Notes: generated from the letters alone by a model not told the origin. A stretch of DNA of 64,000 nt from G965247475 sp965247475 (GCA_965247475.1 OZ252016.1:310001-374000), one strand, 5' to 3'. Positions 35,699-45,472 are shown, numbered from the stretch's first letter. Program-made: numbers and translations.

Positions 35699-36217
35699 AT
35701 GCGGCTGACGCATTTCGACGCGAAGGGCGCGGCTCGCATGGTCGACGTGGGCCACAAGCCCAACACCGAGCGCGTCGCGGTGGCCTCCGGCCGCGTGGTC
35801 ATGGCACCGGAGACGCTGGCGCTGATCCAGTCGCAGATCGACGGCGGGCCCACGGCGCTCGCGAAGGGCGACGTGATCGGGGCCGCGCGACTGGCCGGGA
35901 TCATGGCGGCCAAGCGGACGCCCGAGCTGATCCCGCTGTGCCACCCGCTGCCGCTGAGCTCCATCGAGGTGGAGATCACACCCGCGGACACGCCCCCCGG
36001 GCTGCTGATCGAAGCGACCGTGCGCACGACCGGCAAGACGGGCGTGGAGATGGAGGCGCTGACAGCCGTGAGCGTGGCGGGTCTGACCGTCTACGACATG
36101 TGCAAGGCGGTGGATCGCGGCATGTCGCTGGAGGATGTGCGGCTGATGCGCAAGTCGGGCGGCGCCAGCGGTGAATTCGTCGCCGGCGAGCCGGAAACGA
36201 CCGGCCGCCGCGGATAA
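35699..36217 (+). CDS. moaC: Cyclic pyranopterin monophosphate synthase MoaC
   Basis: 172 residues from ATG 35699; upstream sequence in frame is not conserved. MRLTHFDAKGAARMVDVGHK is the standard MoaC start, LIPLCHPLPLSS the active-site segment, TTGKTGVEMEALTAVSVAGL and YDMCKAVDRGM the rest. With MoaA it makes cPMP, the first molybdenum cofactor intermediate. Eleven bases separate it from gyrA, so the two are probably co-transcribed. moeA is 11 kb away. Confidence 0.95.
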   Translation: MRLTHFDAKGAARMVDVGHKPNTERVAVASGRVVMAPETLALIQSQIDGGPTALAKGDVIGAARLAGIMAAKRTPELIPLCHPLPLSSIEVEITPADTPPGLLIEATVRTTGKTGVEMEALTAVSVAGLTVYDMCKAVDRGMSLEDVRLMRKSGGASGEFVAGEPETTGRRG

Positions 36218-36228
36218 GGGAGCAGGTT

Positions 36229-38679
36229 TTGGACGAAGCGCCGGACGTCACGCCAGTCGAGCTCGCCGAGGAGATGGAGACCTCCTACATCGACTACGCC
36301 ATGAGCACCATCGTGGCGCGGGCGATCCCGGACGTGCGCGACGGGCTCAAGCCGGTGCAACGACGCCTGCTGTTCGCGATGGACGAGCTGGGCGCCTCGC
36401 CCACCGCCAGCTACCGGAAGTCGGCGCGGGTGGTCGGGGAGACGATGGGGAAGTACCACCCGCACGGCGATACGGCGCTCTACGACGCGCTGGTGCGCAT
36501 GGCGCAGCCGTTCTCGTTGCGCTATCCGCTGGTTGACCCACAGGGCAACTTCGGGTCGGTGGACGGCGATCCGCCGGCGGCGATGCGGTACACCGAAACG
36601 CGGTTGGCGCCGATCGCGGCCTCGATGCTCCAGGACATCGATCGGGACACGGTCCGCTTCGTGAGTAACTTCGATGGAAGCGCCGATATGCCCGAGGTGC
36701 TGCCGGCGGTGGTCCCCAACCTGCTGATCAACGGGGCCACTGGCATCGCGGTGGGCATGGCCACCAGCATGCCGCCGCACAACCTGCGCGAGGTCGCGCG
36801 CGCGATCGCGCATCTGATCGAATACCCGGAAGCGACGACCGAGGACCTGATGGCGTTCGTGCGCGGTCCGGACTTCCCAACCGCCGCCATCATTCTCGGC
36901 AGCGAAGGCATCCGGGCCGCCTACCAGACGGGTCGCGGGCGCGTGCTGGTTCGGGCGCAGGTCAAGCACGAGGAGGTGCGCGGCGAGCGCGAGGCATTGG
37001 TGGTGTCGGAGCTGCCGTACATGGTCAACAAGGCGAATCTGGTGGAGAAGATCGCCCATCTGGTGCGCGGCAAGACAATCGAGGGAATCAGCGACATTCG
37101 CGACGAGTCGGACCGCCACGGCATGCGGGTCGTGATCGAGCTCAAGCGGGATGCCCGGCCGGCGGCCGTGCTCAATCAGCTCTACAAGCACACCGTGCTG
37201 CAGACCACCTTCAGCGTGAACATGCTCGCGCTGGTCGACGGACAGCCCGAACAGCTGACGCTGCGCCGGCTCGTGGAGGCGTTCCTACAGCACCGGCAAG
37301 ACGTGGTGCGGCGCCGGACGGAGTTCGACCTCAAGAAGGCTCGGGCGCGCGAGCACCTGCTGGAGGGCTACAGGATCGCGCTCGACAACCTGGACGCGGT
37401 GATCAAGCTGATCCGCGGGTCGGCGGACACGCAAACCGCGCGCGACCAGTTAGTGAGCCGGTTCAAGCTCTCGGAGACCCAGGCGAACGCGATTCTCGAC
37501 ATGCAACTCCGGCGCCTGGTCCGGCTGGCGCGCACGGAGATCCTGAATGAGCTCAAGGAAGTCCGCGCGCTGATCAAAGAGCTCACCGGCATCCTGGCGG
37601 ATGAATCGTTGATCCTCGGGATCATTCGCGACGAGACGCGCGCGATTGTGGAGAAGTTCGGCGATGCGCGGCGCACTGAGATCCAGCCGGACGCGAGCGG
37701 CGATTTCTCCGAGGAAGACCTGATCGCGGATCAGGATTGCCTGGTCACGATGTCGTCGAACGGCTACGTGAAGCGGGTGCCGGCCAACTCCTACCGGCGC
37801 CAGGGACGCGGCGGGAAGGGTATCCGCGGATTCCGTAGCAAGACCGGCGGCGTGGTGGAGCACTTTCTGGTCGCCAACACGCACGACCATCTGCTCTTCT
37901 TCACCAACCGCGGCAAGGTCTACCGATTGCGGGCCTACGAGCTGCCGGAGCAAGGCCGCGACGCGCTCGGCCACAACTTGATCAACCTGCTGCCGATCGA
38001 GACCGGCGAGCTGGCGACGGCCGTGCTGGCGGTCGAGAACTTCGAGGCGGGCGACTACCTGGTGTTCGGGACGCGGCAGGGTGAGGTCAAGCGCAGCGCG
38101 CTCACGCAGTTCGTCACGGTGCGGAGCACGGGACTGCTGGCCATGGACATCGACGCGGGCGACGAGCTGGCCTGGGTACGGCTCGCGACCACCGAGACCA
38201 GCGTGCTGTTCTTCACTCGCGGCGGACAGGCGATCCGCTTCGCGCTCGATTCGATCCGGGTGAGCGGGCGCACCAGCGGCGGGGTCCGCGCGATCAAGCT
38301 GGCGAAGGGCGACGAGGTCGCGGCCATGGACCTGGCCGGCGACGAGGACTACGTGCTGGTCGTGACGCGGAACGGGTACGGCAAGAAGATGGCAGTCGCG
38401 GAGTTCCGCGGTCAGGGCCGCGGCGGGCTGGGCCTGAAGGCGATCAATCAGACCGACAAGACGGGCGCCGTCTCGGACGGTCGGACGCTGCTCAGCGCAC
38501 ACGAGGAGATCGCGCTGGTGTCGTCCGACGGCCAGGTGATCCGCTGCGGGCTGAAGGACGTGCGGCCGCTCAAGCGCCCGGCCGCGGGCGTGATCGTGAT
38601 GCGGATGGACGACGACGTGGAACTGCTGCGGCTGGCGCGCCTGGCGGACGGGCGCGATGAGGCGAACGGCAGCGGCTAG
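36229..38679 (+). CDS. gyrA: DNA gyrase subunit A
   Basis: 816 residues, TTG start with AAGGGAGCAGG just before it. The breakage-reunion domain starts with YIDYAMSTIVARAIPDVRDG; the catalytic Tyr is in RYTETRLAPIA. In the quinolone-resistance region HPHGDTALYDALVRMAQ, a Thr occupies the E. coli Ser83 position and Asp87 is kept. The C-terminal pinwheel contains the GyrA box QGRGGKG (Q-x-RGGKG) that wraps DNA and distinguishes gyrase from topoisomerase IV. gyrB is not in the window. The stop overlaps the convergent mnmG stop by four bases. Confidence 0.96.
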   Translation: MDEAPDVTPVELAEEMETSYIDYAMSTIVARAIPDVRDGLKPVQRRLLFAMDELGASPTASYRKSARVVGETMGKYHPHGDTALYDALVRMAQPFSLRYPLVDPQGNFGSVDGDPPAAMRYTETRLAPIAASMLQDIDRDTVRFVSNFDGSADMPEVLPAVVPNLLINGATGIAVGMATSMPPHNLREVARAIAHLIEYPEATTEDLMAFVRGPDFPTAAIILGSEGIRAAYQTGRGRVLVRAQVKHEEVRGEREALVVSELPYMVNKANLVEKIAHLVRGKTIEGISDIRDESDRHGMRVVIELKRDARPAAVLNQLYKHTVLQTTFSVNMLALVDGQPEQLTLRRLVEAFLQHRQDVVRRRTEFDLKKARAREHLLEGYRIALDNLDAVIKLIRGSADTQTARDQLVSRFKLSETQANAILDMQLRRLVRLARTEILNELKEVRALIKELTGILADESLILGIIRDETRAIVEKFGDARRTEIQPDASGDFSEEDLIADQDCLVTMSSNGYVKRVPANSYRRQGRGGKGIRGFRSKTGGVVEHFLVANTHDHLLFFTNRGKVYRLRAYELPEQGRDALGHNLINLLPIETGELATAVLAVENFEAGDYLVFGTRQGEVKRSALTQFVTVRSTGLLAMDIDAGDELAWVRLATTETSVLFFTRGGQAIRFALDSIRVSGRTSGGVRAIKLAKGDEVAAMDLAGDEDYVLVVTRNGYGKKMAVAEFRGQGRGGLGLKAINQTDKTGAVSDGRTLLSAHEEIALVSSDGQVIRCGLKDVRPLKRPAAGVIVMRMDDDVELLRLARLADGRDEANGSG

Positions 38680-40622
38680 GCGGGTACCGCGGCGCGAAGG
38701 CGCTTGAGGTGCACCAGCAGCACGGCGATGTCGGCGGGCGTGACGCCCTCGAGCCGGGACGCCAGGCCCACGGTGGCGGGGCGAAAGCGGTCGAGGCGCT
38801 GGCGCGCTTCGGTTCGCAGCCCGTGGAGGTCGTGGAAGTTCAGATCGCCGGGGATCCCGGCATGCTCCATGGCCCTGGCCTGCTCCACCTGGGCGCGTTG
38901 CTGCCGGACGTAGCCCTCGTACTTCACGTCGAACTCGACATTCTCCGCAACCGCGGCCGAAGGGGCCGGCTCGCCGGCGAGCTCGGCGATGAGCGCGCAG
39001 GTGACGTCGGGCCGCTTGAGCAGGTCGAGCCCGGAGAACGGACGGGTGAGCGCGCGGCTTCCGACGGCGCGGAGCCGCGCGTTCACGCCGGCGGTCGCGG
39101 GGATGCGAACCTGGCGGAGCCAGCGAACGGTCTCCGCGGTCTCGCGACGCTTGCGCTCGACCCGGCGCAGTCTGGCGTCCGATGCCAGGCCGAGCGCGTG
39201 CCCGATCGGGGTGAGGCGCAGGTCGGCGCTGTCCTGACGGAGCAATAGCCGGTACTCCGCGCGCGAGGTGTGCAGCCGGTACGGCTCGGTGAGCTCGCTG
39301 CTGATCAGATCGTCGATCATCACGCCGATGTAGGCCCTCGACCGGTCGAGGATCAGCGGCTCGCGGCCCTGCACGGCGCAGGCGGCGTTGATGCCCGCCA
39401 CGATTCCCTGCGCGGCGGCCTCCTCATATCCGGTGGTGCCGTTGATCTGGCCGGCCAGGAACAGCCCAGCCGCCGGCCGCGTCTCCAGCGACCGGCGCAG
39501 CTGGCGTGGGTGCACGAAGTCGTATTCCACCGCGTACCCGATCCGGACCAACTCCGCGTTCCGCAGCGCCGGGATGCTGCGCACCATCGCGACCTGAACG
39601 TCGGCCGGGAGGCTGGTATTGGCGCCTTGCAGGTAGACCTCGTGCGTGCGAAAGCCCTCCGGCTCGAGGAAGAGCGAGTGCGAGTCCTTGTCGGCGAACC
39701 GGACGATCTTGTCCTCGATCGACGGGCAGTAGCGCGGCCCGACCGACTCGATCGTGCCGTTGAACATGGGCGCGCGATGGAGGTTGGCGCGGATGGTGTC
39801 GTGCGTCCGCGGGTTGGTGGCGACGCGGTAGCACGGCATCTGCCGCCGCCATGTTCGGGGCGGAACCGACGGATACACGGGATCGGGTTCGAGCTCGCGG
39901 ACCTCGGCGTCGGGGACGGGATCGAAGCTGAACGCGAGCGGAACCTCGGACCCGGGCTGCAGCTCGGTCTGGCCGAAGTCGATTGAATCCGCCAGCAAGC
40001 GCGGCGGCGTGCCCGTCTTCAGACGTCCGAGCTCGAATCCGGCGGCGCGGAGGTCGTCGGCGAGCTCGGTGGCCGGCGCCTCGCCGGCGCGGCCGCCGGG
40101 CGTGATCTCGTCGCCGGTGATCAGGCGGCCATGCAAGAACGTGCCGGTTGTCAGCACGGTGGCGGCCGCCCGGAACAGGCCCCGGTCGGTGCGGACGCCT
40201 GCGACGCGCCAGCGCGCGTGCTGGTCCGCTTCGCCGCCCTCCCACAGGAGCGAAGTCACGTGCGCGGCGCGCAGCTCGAGACCCGGCTGCCCGGCCAGCA
40301 CGGCGGTCATGCCCTCGCCATACAGCTGCTTGTCGCTCTGGACGCGGAGCGCACGTACGGCGGGTCCCTTGCCGGTGTTGAGCTCGCGGATCTGAATGAA
40401 CGTGCGATCCGCGGCACGTCCCATCTCGCCGCCGAGCGCGTCGATCTCGCGGACCAGGTTGCCCTTGGCGGGGCCGCCGATCGACGGGTTGCAGGGCATG
40501 CGCGCGACCGTGTCCAGGCGCGCGGTGACGAGCAGCGTTCGAGCGCCCATGCGGGCCGCGGCCAGCGCGGCCTCGCAGCCCGCATGACCCGCGCCGATCA
40601 CGATCACGTCGAAATCGGACAC
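38676..40622 (-). CDS. mnmG: tRNA uridine-5-carboxymethylaminomethyl modification enzyme MnmG
   Basis: 648 residues. FAD-binding GAGHAGCEAALAAARMG at the start, CNPSIGGPAKGNLVREIDALGG next, YCPSIEDKIVRFADKDSH in the middle, then INGTTGYEEAAAQGIVAGINAA and the C-terminal helical domain (EYRLLLRQDSADLRLTPIG). With MnmE it modifies U34 in tRNAs reading A/G-ending codons. GGAGG lies about ten bases before the ATG. It is divergent from the four-gene membrane operon. Confidence 0.96.
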   Translation of the reverse strand: MSDFDVIVIGAGHAGCEAALAAARMGARTLLVTARLDTVARMPCNPSIGGPAKGNLVREIDALGGEMGRAADRTFIQIRELNTGKGPAVRALRVQSDKQLYGEGMTAVLAGQPGLELRAAHVTSLLWEGGEADQHARWRVAGVRTDRGLFRAAATVLTTGTFLHGRLITGDEITPGGRAGEAPATELADDLRAAGFELGRLKTGTPPRLLADSIDFGQTELQPGSEVPLAFSFDPVPDAEVRELEPDPVYPSVPPRTWRRQMPCYRVATNPRTHDTIRANLHRAPMFNGTIESVGPRYCPSIEDKIVRFADKDSHSLFLEPEGFRTHEVYLQGANTSLPADVQVAMVRSIPALRNAELVRIGYAVEYDFVHPRQLRRSLETRPAAGLFLAGQINGTTGYEEAAAQGIVAGINAACAVQGREPLILDRSRAYIGVMIDDLISSELTEPYRLHTSRAEYRLLLRQDSADLRLTPIGHALGLASDARLRRVERKRRETAETVRWLRQVRIPATAGVNARLRAVGSRALTRPFSGLDLLKRPDVTCALIAELAGEPAPSAAVAENVEFDVKYEGYVRQQRAQVEQARAMEHAGIPGDLNFHDLHGLRTEARQRLDRFRPATVGLASRLEGVTPADIAVLLVHLKRLRAAVPA

Positions 40623-40711
40623 GGAGCCTCCAGTGCGTTGGTGCGGGCTGTGGCGCAGGGCGCTGGTCCTTGAGTGTGGGCCGCCTTGGGACGAGCCCCA
40701 AACTTGGTCAC

Positions 40712-40720
40712 TGATATACT
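40712..40720 (+). promoter_or_regulatory. Extended -10 promoter upstream of the four-gene operon
   Basis: TGATATACT matches the extended -10 form TGnTATAcT. No good -35 box is visible. The transcript would begin near 40727, about 50-100 bases before the first gene. Confidence 0.45.
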
Positions 40721-40828
40721 TTCCGGCACTGCGAGCCGGGCGCTCCCTCGGTTCGGCTACGCTCCCGGGAGCCCATTATCTCCGCCAGCGGGCCAGAATC
40801 CACCCCGCAGTCGATCGACGCGTTCGTC

Positions 40829-41506
40829 GTGCCGACGGATCGTGGCGTGAGCGTGTTCGTCGATGCGGACTATCGCCGGATCGACGCCGCGGATGGGCCG
40901 ATTCAGATCGCCGCGTACGGTCCGCGAGACCTCTCGGGCGGCGAGCTCGCGCTGCTGCGCTCGCGATTCGAGGCGAACTTGTTCGAGTACGCGGCGCGCG
41001 CCGCGACGGCCGGCCGGGCGTGGCGCCGGCAGGCCGCGCTTGCGGCGATTGAGCTCTCGATCCTGGGGCTGCTGGTGGCGTTCATGATCATCAATCCGTC
41101 GAGCGTCCACTTCCTGATCGGGTGGGCGCTGCCGTTCGGGTTCTTTGTCGCCGGCCTGAGCGCGCTGCGAGCTTTCATGTGGCGCGGGCTTGTCCGGCGC
41201 GGCGAGCGGCTCCTGCGCGACGGGGTGATCCTGGACACGTCGCCGGAAGGCCGGGAGGGTGAGAGCCTGGCATACGCGCGGGATATCTGGCGCACAGTTG
41301 ACCGCGGCGCGTCTGCCCGGGACCTCGGCGCGCTGGAGCACACCGCCGACAGCGTCGTTCACTGGCGGGCGGGCCGCGACTTCTATCGAACCTTGCGGGC
41401 GGCCTCGGAGCCGCCGCCGTTGGGGCGCCGCGCGCGCCTCTTGCATGCGCTGGTCGGAGACGCGCCGGCGGGCGCCATGACATCGCTGCCGATCGACGTC
41501 CAATGA
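40829..41506 (+). CDS. Membrane protein of unknown function, first gene of a coupled operon
   Basis: 225 residues from GTG 40829. The frame stays protein-like upstream to an ATT at 40775 that follows GGGAG, so translation may start there. After a short N-terminal domain with VSVFVDADYRRIDAADGP comes a membrane hairpin (AIELSILGLLVAFMIINP and IGWALPFGFFVAGLSAL), then a cytoplasmic tail of about 110 residues with charged helices. No family recognised. Its stop overlaps the next start as ATGA. Confidence 0.6.
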   Translation: MPTDRGVSVFVDADYRRIDAADGPIQIAAYGPRDLSGGELALLRSRFEANLFEYAARAATAGRAWRRQAALAAIELSILGLLVAFMIINPSSVHFLIGWALPFGFFVAGLSALRAFMWRGLVRRGERLLRDGVILDTSPEGREGESLAYARDIWRTVDRGASARDLGALEHTADSVVHWRAGRDFYRTLRAASEPPPLGRRARLLHALVGDAPAGAMTSLPIDVQ

Positions 41507-42282
41507 CCAACCTCGTCTGCTGGGCCGTCCCGACGCGGGCGGGCTACGTCTTGCGCGCCGACCGGTCCACGCGTCGGGTCACGGCGGCCGCCGCCATGCG
41601 CGACCCTCGTTTCTGGGGCTGGCGGATCGCCGTCGTGCATCCGGGCGATCATCGGTTCTCGGCCGAGCTGGCGCGGCGACCGGCCACGCTCGTGATCGAA
41701 TACGACCGCCGACAGGGCGCTCCGCCAGACGTGACGAGTGACAACGGGCTCCTCGGGCTCTTCCGGCGGCACTGGCGCTCGATCGGGCTCGGCGCCGTCC
41801 TGCTGGTGCTGTCCGGTGGGCATTGGGTGCCGGCGCTGGCGGGTGCGTGGCTCCTGGCCGGGCGTCGCTGGCTGGCCGGCCTGCTCGGGCTCGGTGCGCG
41901 CACGGCGGCGCCGGCGTACGCGCCGCGGTCGCCGGTGGAGGTCACGGCCGAGCCGCACACCGGCCTGTCCGAGATGCATCGACTGATCGCGAACGCGCCT
42001 GACGAACGCATCGGGTATGCGGCGGCGGAATCGGCCGCCCGCGCCATCGATCTGACCGATGTCGCCGCGGTGTACGGGGAGTTGGCGCGGGGCGCATCAC
42101 CCACGGCGCCGCATCCGGACACGGGCTGGTGGGTGGCGAGCAGCGCGCTGCACGACCCATCCAGGTGGCCGCCCGTCGAACGGCCGGCGGGCGACGACCT
42201 GGATACCCTCGACCCGGCGGCCGCCGACGCGCCCCATGAAGGGACGGCCGTGCCCGACCCGCCCGATCCTCCACTCCCGTGA
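41503..42282 (+). CDS. Membrane protein of unknown function, second gene of the operon
   Basis: 259 residues. About 85 N-terminal residues (TRAGYVLRADRSTRRVTAAA) precede a membrane hairpin (GLGAVLLVLSGGHWVPALAG and AWLLAGRRWLAGLLGLG), then a tail of about 120 residues including GLSEMHRLIANAPDERIGY and a Pro/Asp-rich end. Start overlaps the previous stop (ATGA) and the stop overlaps the next start (GTGA). No database family recognised by eye. Confidence 0.6.
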   Translation: MTNLVCWAVPTRAGYVLRADRSTRRVTAAAAMRDPRFWGWRIAVVHPGDHRFSAELARRPATLVIEYDRRQGAPPDVTSDNGLLGLFRRHWRSIGLGAVLLVLSGGHWVPALAGAWLLAGRRWLAGLLGLGARTAAPAYAPRSPVEVTAEPHTGLSEMHRLIANAPDERIGYAAAESAARAIDLTDVAAVYGELARGASPTAPHPDTGWWVASSALHDPSRWPPVERPAGDDLDTLDPAAADAPHEGTAVPDPPDPPLP

Positions 42283-43190
42283 TCGACACCGAGGCCCTGT
42301 ACGTCGAGATCCCGCTCGATCGGGACCGCTTCGTAGACCTGCTTGACGATGCCTCCTGGCGCGAGCTCGCCGGCGGAGCGGCGCAGGCCTACACGTCGGA
42401 GACCCTCTACGAGGGCGAGTACTCGGGCGCGCGCTCCGCCCGGATCATGCGTCTCACCACCGGCGATCCGGACGCGGAGGTTCGTATTGCCATCGACATG
42501 GCGCCGATGGTGCTGAGCCGACCTGTCCTCGCGCTGAGCCGTTCGCTGATGCGCGCGTTCGGTGCGCGGACCGGCGATCGCGCGCGGATGCTGGCGCGAG
42601 TGGCGCTGCTGATCCACATGGTCGAGCCGGGTGATGAGGGCGCGGAGTTCCAGCCGCTTCCGCTGAAACGCGGGCTCGAAGGCGCTCTGGGCCTGGCACA
42701 CTCGCCCGTGCGTCCGGAGATCTGGTCGCCGCTCGAGCGATCGATCTTCGAGTTCGCGCCCACGGTGGCGCTGGACGTGCGCGACGGCGGCGGCGCTGCG
42801 GACCGGCTGGGACTGGCGATGATCTTGCACGACGAATCCATCGCCAGCGCCGGACGCGACGGTGCGCCTGGGTCCGAGCCGCCGGACGCGGCTCGGGCGG
42901 CGGCGCTGGTCGCGGACCTTCGCTCGCGGGGGTTCCGTCCGCACATCGCCGACGCGCGTGAGCGGCACCGCGCCGGGCTCACGGTGGTGGCCGAGCGCGT
43001 GCTCCGGCATGCGGGAACCGCGAGCCCGCCGCTCTCCACCGCCGCGGCGGCGGCGAGCATGCGGGGTGCGCTTGGCTTGACGGCCATTTCGGTGGGTCTG
43101 GTCGAGGCGACGCGCGCCGAGGTTCTGGCCGCGACGACCAGCGCGATGATCGCTCAGTCGCTGTCCGGCTTCCGGGGCATGGCCGAATAG
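42279..43190 (+). CDS. Soluble protein of unknown function, third gene of the operon
   Basis: 303 residues, GTG start overlapping the previous stop (GTGA). No membrane helix or signal peptide. It is rich in Ala, Arg, Asp and Leu with likely helical segments (RIMRLTTGDPDAEVRIAIDM, RARMLARVALLIHMVEPGDE). No catalytic motif recognised. As the only soluble member, it may be a cytoplasmic partner of the three membrane proteins. Confidence 0.55.
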   Translation: MIDTEALYVEIPLDRDRFVDLLDDASWRELAGGAAQAYTSETLYEGEYSGARSARIMRLTTGDPDAEVRIAIDMAPMVLSRPVLALSRSLMRAFGARTGDRARMLARVALLIHMVEPGDEGAEFQPLPLKRGLEGALGLAHSPVRPEIWSPLERSIFEFAPTVALDVRDGGGAADRLGLAMILHDESIASAGRDGAPGSEPPDAARAAALVADLRSRGFRPHIADARERHRAGLTVVAERVLRHAGTASPPLSTAAAAASMRGALGLTAISVGLVEATRAEVLAATTSAMIAQSLSGFRGMAE

Positions 43191-44714
43191 ATGTCCGGCG
43201 AGCGCCCGCTGCCCGAAGCGCCGACCCACGAGCGCGGGTCGGGCCAGGCCGGTGCGGCGAATGCCGTCGAGATCGAATACGCGCCGCTTCCGGCCGACTT
43301 CGGGGGCGGGACTATCTACGCGCACGACCGTCGTGCCCTAACGGCGGCGCTGCTCGACGGACGACGTCTGATCCGGACCTTCCGGCCGGCGACGGAATCG
43401 GCGAACGCCCCGGGCGTGGTTGCGGTCGAAGCCGGCGCGCTTCGCCGGCTGCGAGCGACGGCGCGGAAGGCGCGCGCACGCCGCTGGTTCAGCTACGCGC
43501 TGGTCGCCGGGTTCCCGTTCCTGGTTGGCACGCTGCTGGGATTGATCGGCGTGTGGGTTGCGGCGATCCCGGGGATCGGCGGCCCGGTCGGAGACTTCAT
43601 CGGCACCGCGGGCGCGACGGTGGGCGGGCTGCCGCTGGCGGTGGTTGTGACGCTGATTCCATCGGTCTGGCTGATCCGCCGGGCACATCGATCGGCCGCG
43701 ACGGCACCCAGCCCGCGGACCGCTCCCCGCGAGCTCGCTCGCGCGGAGCTGACGACGCGCGCGGACCTCGGGTCGTTCCTGACCCAGTCGGGCGACACGC
43801 TGGGCGAGATTCGCGATCTGTTACGCGGCAATCCGCAGGCGACGGGCGAGCGCGCGCGGCGCCTGGCCGATCGCTTTGAGCAGCTTCGCCGGCTCGCGGC
43901 CGGGCACGGAGTCGGATCGGTGCGGGCGTTCGCGGCCGACGCTGGCGCCCGGTTTCGATGGGCGGCCGCGCCGTCACGGCGACTGATTCCGGGTCTGCGG
44001 GCGCGGAGGCGAGCGGTTTCGATCGCGGAAGTGCTCGCGCCGTACGATGCGGCCCGGCGGGTGCGGACCCGCGTGCCGATGCCCGAGGCCATCGGGGTGC
44101 TCGCGGGCGTGCTGGCGGCGGCGGCGGCGTTTCTGGCCGCCGGCGTGTTCCTGATCGGGGAAGACGACGCCCTGTATCTGCTGCCCAATGAGGCGGTGGT
44201 CTTCCCGAACGGCGGAGCGGTTCTGTCGCTCGGACGCGGACTCGAAGCGCCGGCGTCCGCGGGCGACGCGATCAGCGTCGTCGATCGTGAGGGCGTCTAC
44301 TGGGCCTGGCCGCGACCCCTGACCGACCGTGCGCTGCTACGCCTGACCAATCGCAGCGCGCCGGCGCGGACCGCGTTCCCGGGCATCGCGCAGGCGGAGA
44401 CGCTCGAGGTGGACTTTCGATATGACGTCACCGATTTGAAGTCGTTCGCAGTACAGGTGGGACCGCCCGAGGTCGTAGATGCCAACGTCTCGCAGCTTCT
44501 GGAGATCGGGCTCGCGCTGTTCGTGCGGGAGCAGCTCGAGCTATTGGAGCGCGAGCAGGGCCGTGCGAATCAGGTGGCGGTGATCCAGTTGTTCCGCGAG
44601 CAGATGCCGGCGCTGCTCAACCGCTTCGTCGGCAGTGTGAACGGGGCGGCCGTGCTCGGCCAGATCGGTATCCAGCTCCAGGCTCAGCCCGGATTCAGGA
44701 TCGACCGCGGCTAG
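43191..44714 (+). CDS. Membrane protein with a Band-7/SPFH-like C-terminal region, fourth gene
   Basis: 507 residues, ATG immediately after the preceding TAG. Two helices near residue 100-165 (YALVAGFPFLVGTLLGLIG and LPLAVVVTLIPSVWLI), a long cytoplasmic stretch, another helix near 305-325 (GVLAGVLAAAAAFLAAGVFL), and a C-terminal domain of about 180 residues. That domain (TLEVDFRYDVTDLKSFAVQV, then LFVREQLELLEREQG) resembles SPFH/Band-7 sequences in having a mixed strand-helix start followed by an amphipathic helix, but the match is only suggestive. It ends the operon. Confidence 0.55.
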   Translation: MSGERPLPEAPTHERGSGQAGAANAVEIEYAPLPADFGGGTIYAHDRRALTAALLDGRRLIRTFRPATESANAPGVVAVEAGALRRLRATARKARARRWFSYALVAGFPFLVGTLLGLIGVWVAAIPGIGGPVGDFIGTAGATVGGLPLAVVVTLIPSVWLIRRAHRSAATAPSPRTAPRELARAELTTRADLGSFLTQSGDTLGEIRDLLRGNPQATGERARRLADRFEQLRRLAAGHGVGSVRAFAADAGARFRWAAAPSRRLIPGLRARRRAVSIAEVLAPYDAARRVRTRVPMPEAIGVLAGVLAAAAAFLAAGVFLIGEDDALYLLPNEAVVFPNGGAVLSLGRGLEAPASAGDAISVVDREGVYWAWPRPLTDRALLRLTNRSAPARTAFPGIAQAETLEVDFRYDVTDLKSFAVQVGPPEVVDANVSQLLEIGLALFVREQLELLEREQGRANQVAVIQLFREQMPALLNRFVGSVNGAAVLGQIGIQLQAQPGFRIDRG

Positions 44715-44764
44715 GTTGGCGCGGTCAACGCCGGAACGTCTCAAGTTGCGAGTCATAATCGACG

Positions 44765-45472
44765 ATGGCCACATTGGGCGAACAGCTGCGGGCGGCGCGT
44801 GAGCACGCCCGGCTGACGGTGGAGGAGGCGGCGGCGCTCACGCATATCCCGCGGGAGCACTTGCTCTCGCTGGAATCGGACGACGTGACCGCGCTGCCGG
44901 GGCTTCCATTCGCGCGCGGGTTCATCCGCATCTACGCCGATATCCTGAAAGTGCCCGCGGAGCCGCTGCTGGCGGCCCACGCCGCGCAGCTGGGCGAGGC
45001 CCAGTACGACCTGCGCGCGCAACCGGGCGCGGCGCGGCCCGGCCTTGGCGCCGTGCACGTAGGCGTGGTGCTAGCCGCGGTCGCGATCGCCGTCGTCGTG
45101 GCCGTCCTGCTGCTCACCCGATCCGCCGAGCCCAGCGCGGCAGGACCGGCGCCCGCCGCCGACGCCGCTCAGTCGACGGATGCGCTCGCACCAGGAACCT
45201 CGATCGAGCTCGTGGCCGTCCGAGATGTCGAGCTGACAGTCATCGTCGACGGGAACGAGATGCTCGCGGGTGAGATCCAGGCGGGCGAACGCAGATCGTG
45301 GACTCCCATCGAGTCGATCAGCGTACGTGCGATGCCCGGAGCGGCGCTGGAGGTTGTGATCGACGGGGAGTCGCAAGGCGTGATCGGTGCTGACGATGCG
45401 CAGGTTGACCGCACCTGGCAGGTTGCGGCGCCGGAGGCCGAGCCGGCGATTCCGCGAGCGACGGCGCCGTAG
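44765..45472 (+). CDS. RodZ-like helix-turn-helix membrane protein
   Basis: 235 residues. The N-terminal HTH (TLGEQLRAAREHARLTVEEA and HIPREHLLSLESDD) with FARGFIRIYADIL is the RodZ/HTH_25 pattern. One membrane helix (about 100-120) follows, then a linker and a C-terminal beta domain (SIELVAVRDVELTVIVDG and GERRSWTPIESISVRAMPG) of the DUF4115 type. RodZ anchors MreB and shapes the cell; no mreB is in the window, so an MreB-independent role in this lineage is possible. pgsA starts two bases after its stop. Confidence 0.8.
   Translation: MATLGEQLRAAREHARLTVEEAAALTHIPREHLLSLESDDVTALPGLPFARGFIRIYADILKVPAEPLLAAHAAQLGEAQYDLRAQPGAARPGLGAVHVGVVLAAVAIAVVVAVLLLTRSAEPSAAGPAPAADAAQSTDALAPGTSIELVAVRDVELTVIVDGNEMLAGEIQAGERRSWTPIESISVRAMPGAALEVVIDGESQGVIGADDAQVDRTWQVAAPEAEPAIPRATAP

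Noticed and set aside
41649..43325. 558-codon antisense frame across the unknown operon
   Set aside because: Out-of-frame mirror of three overlapping genes; Arg/Ser/Pro-rich with no motif.
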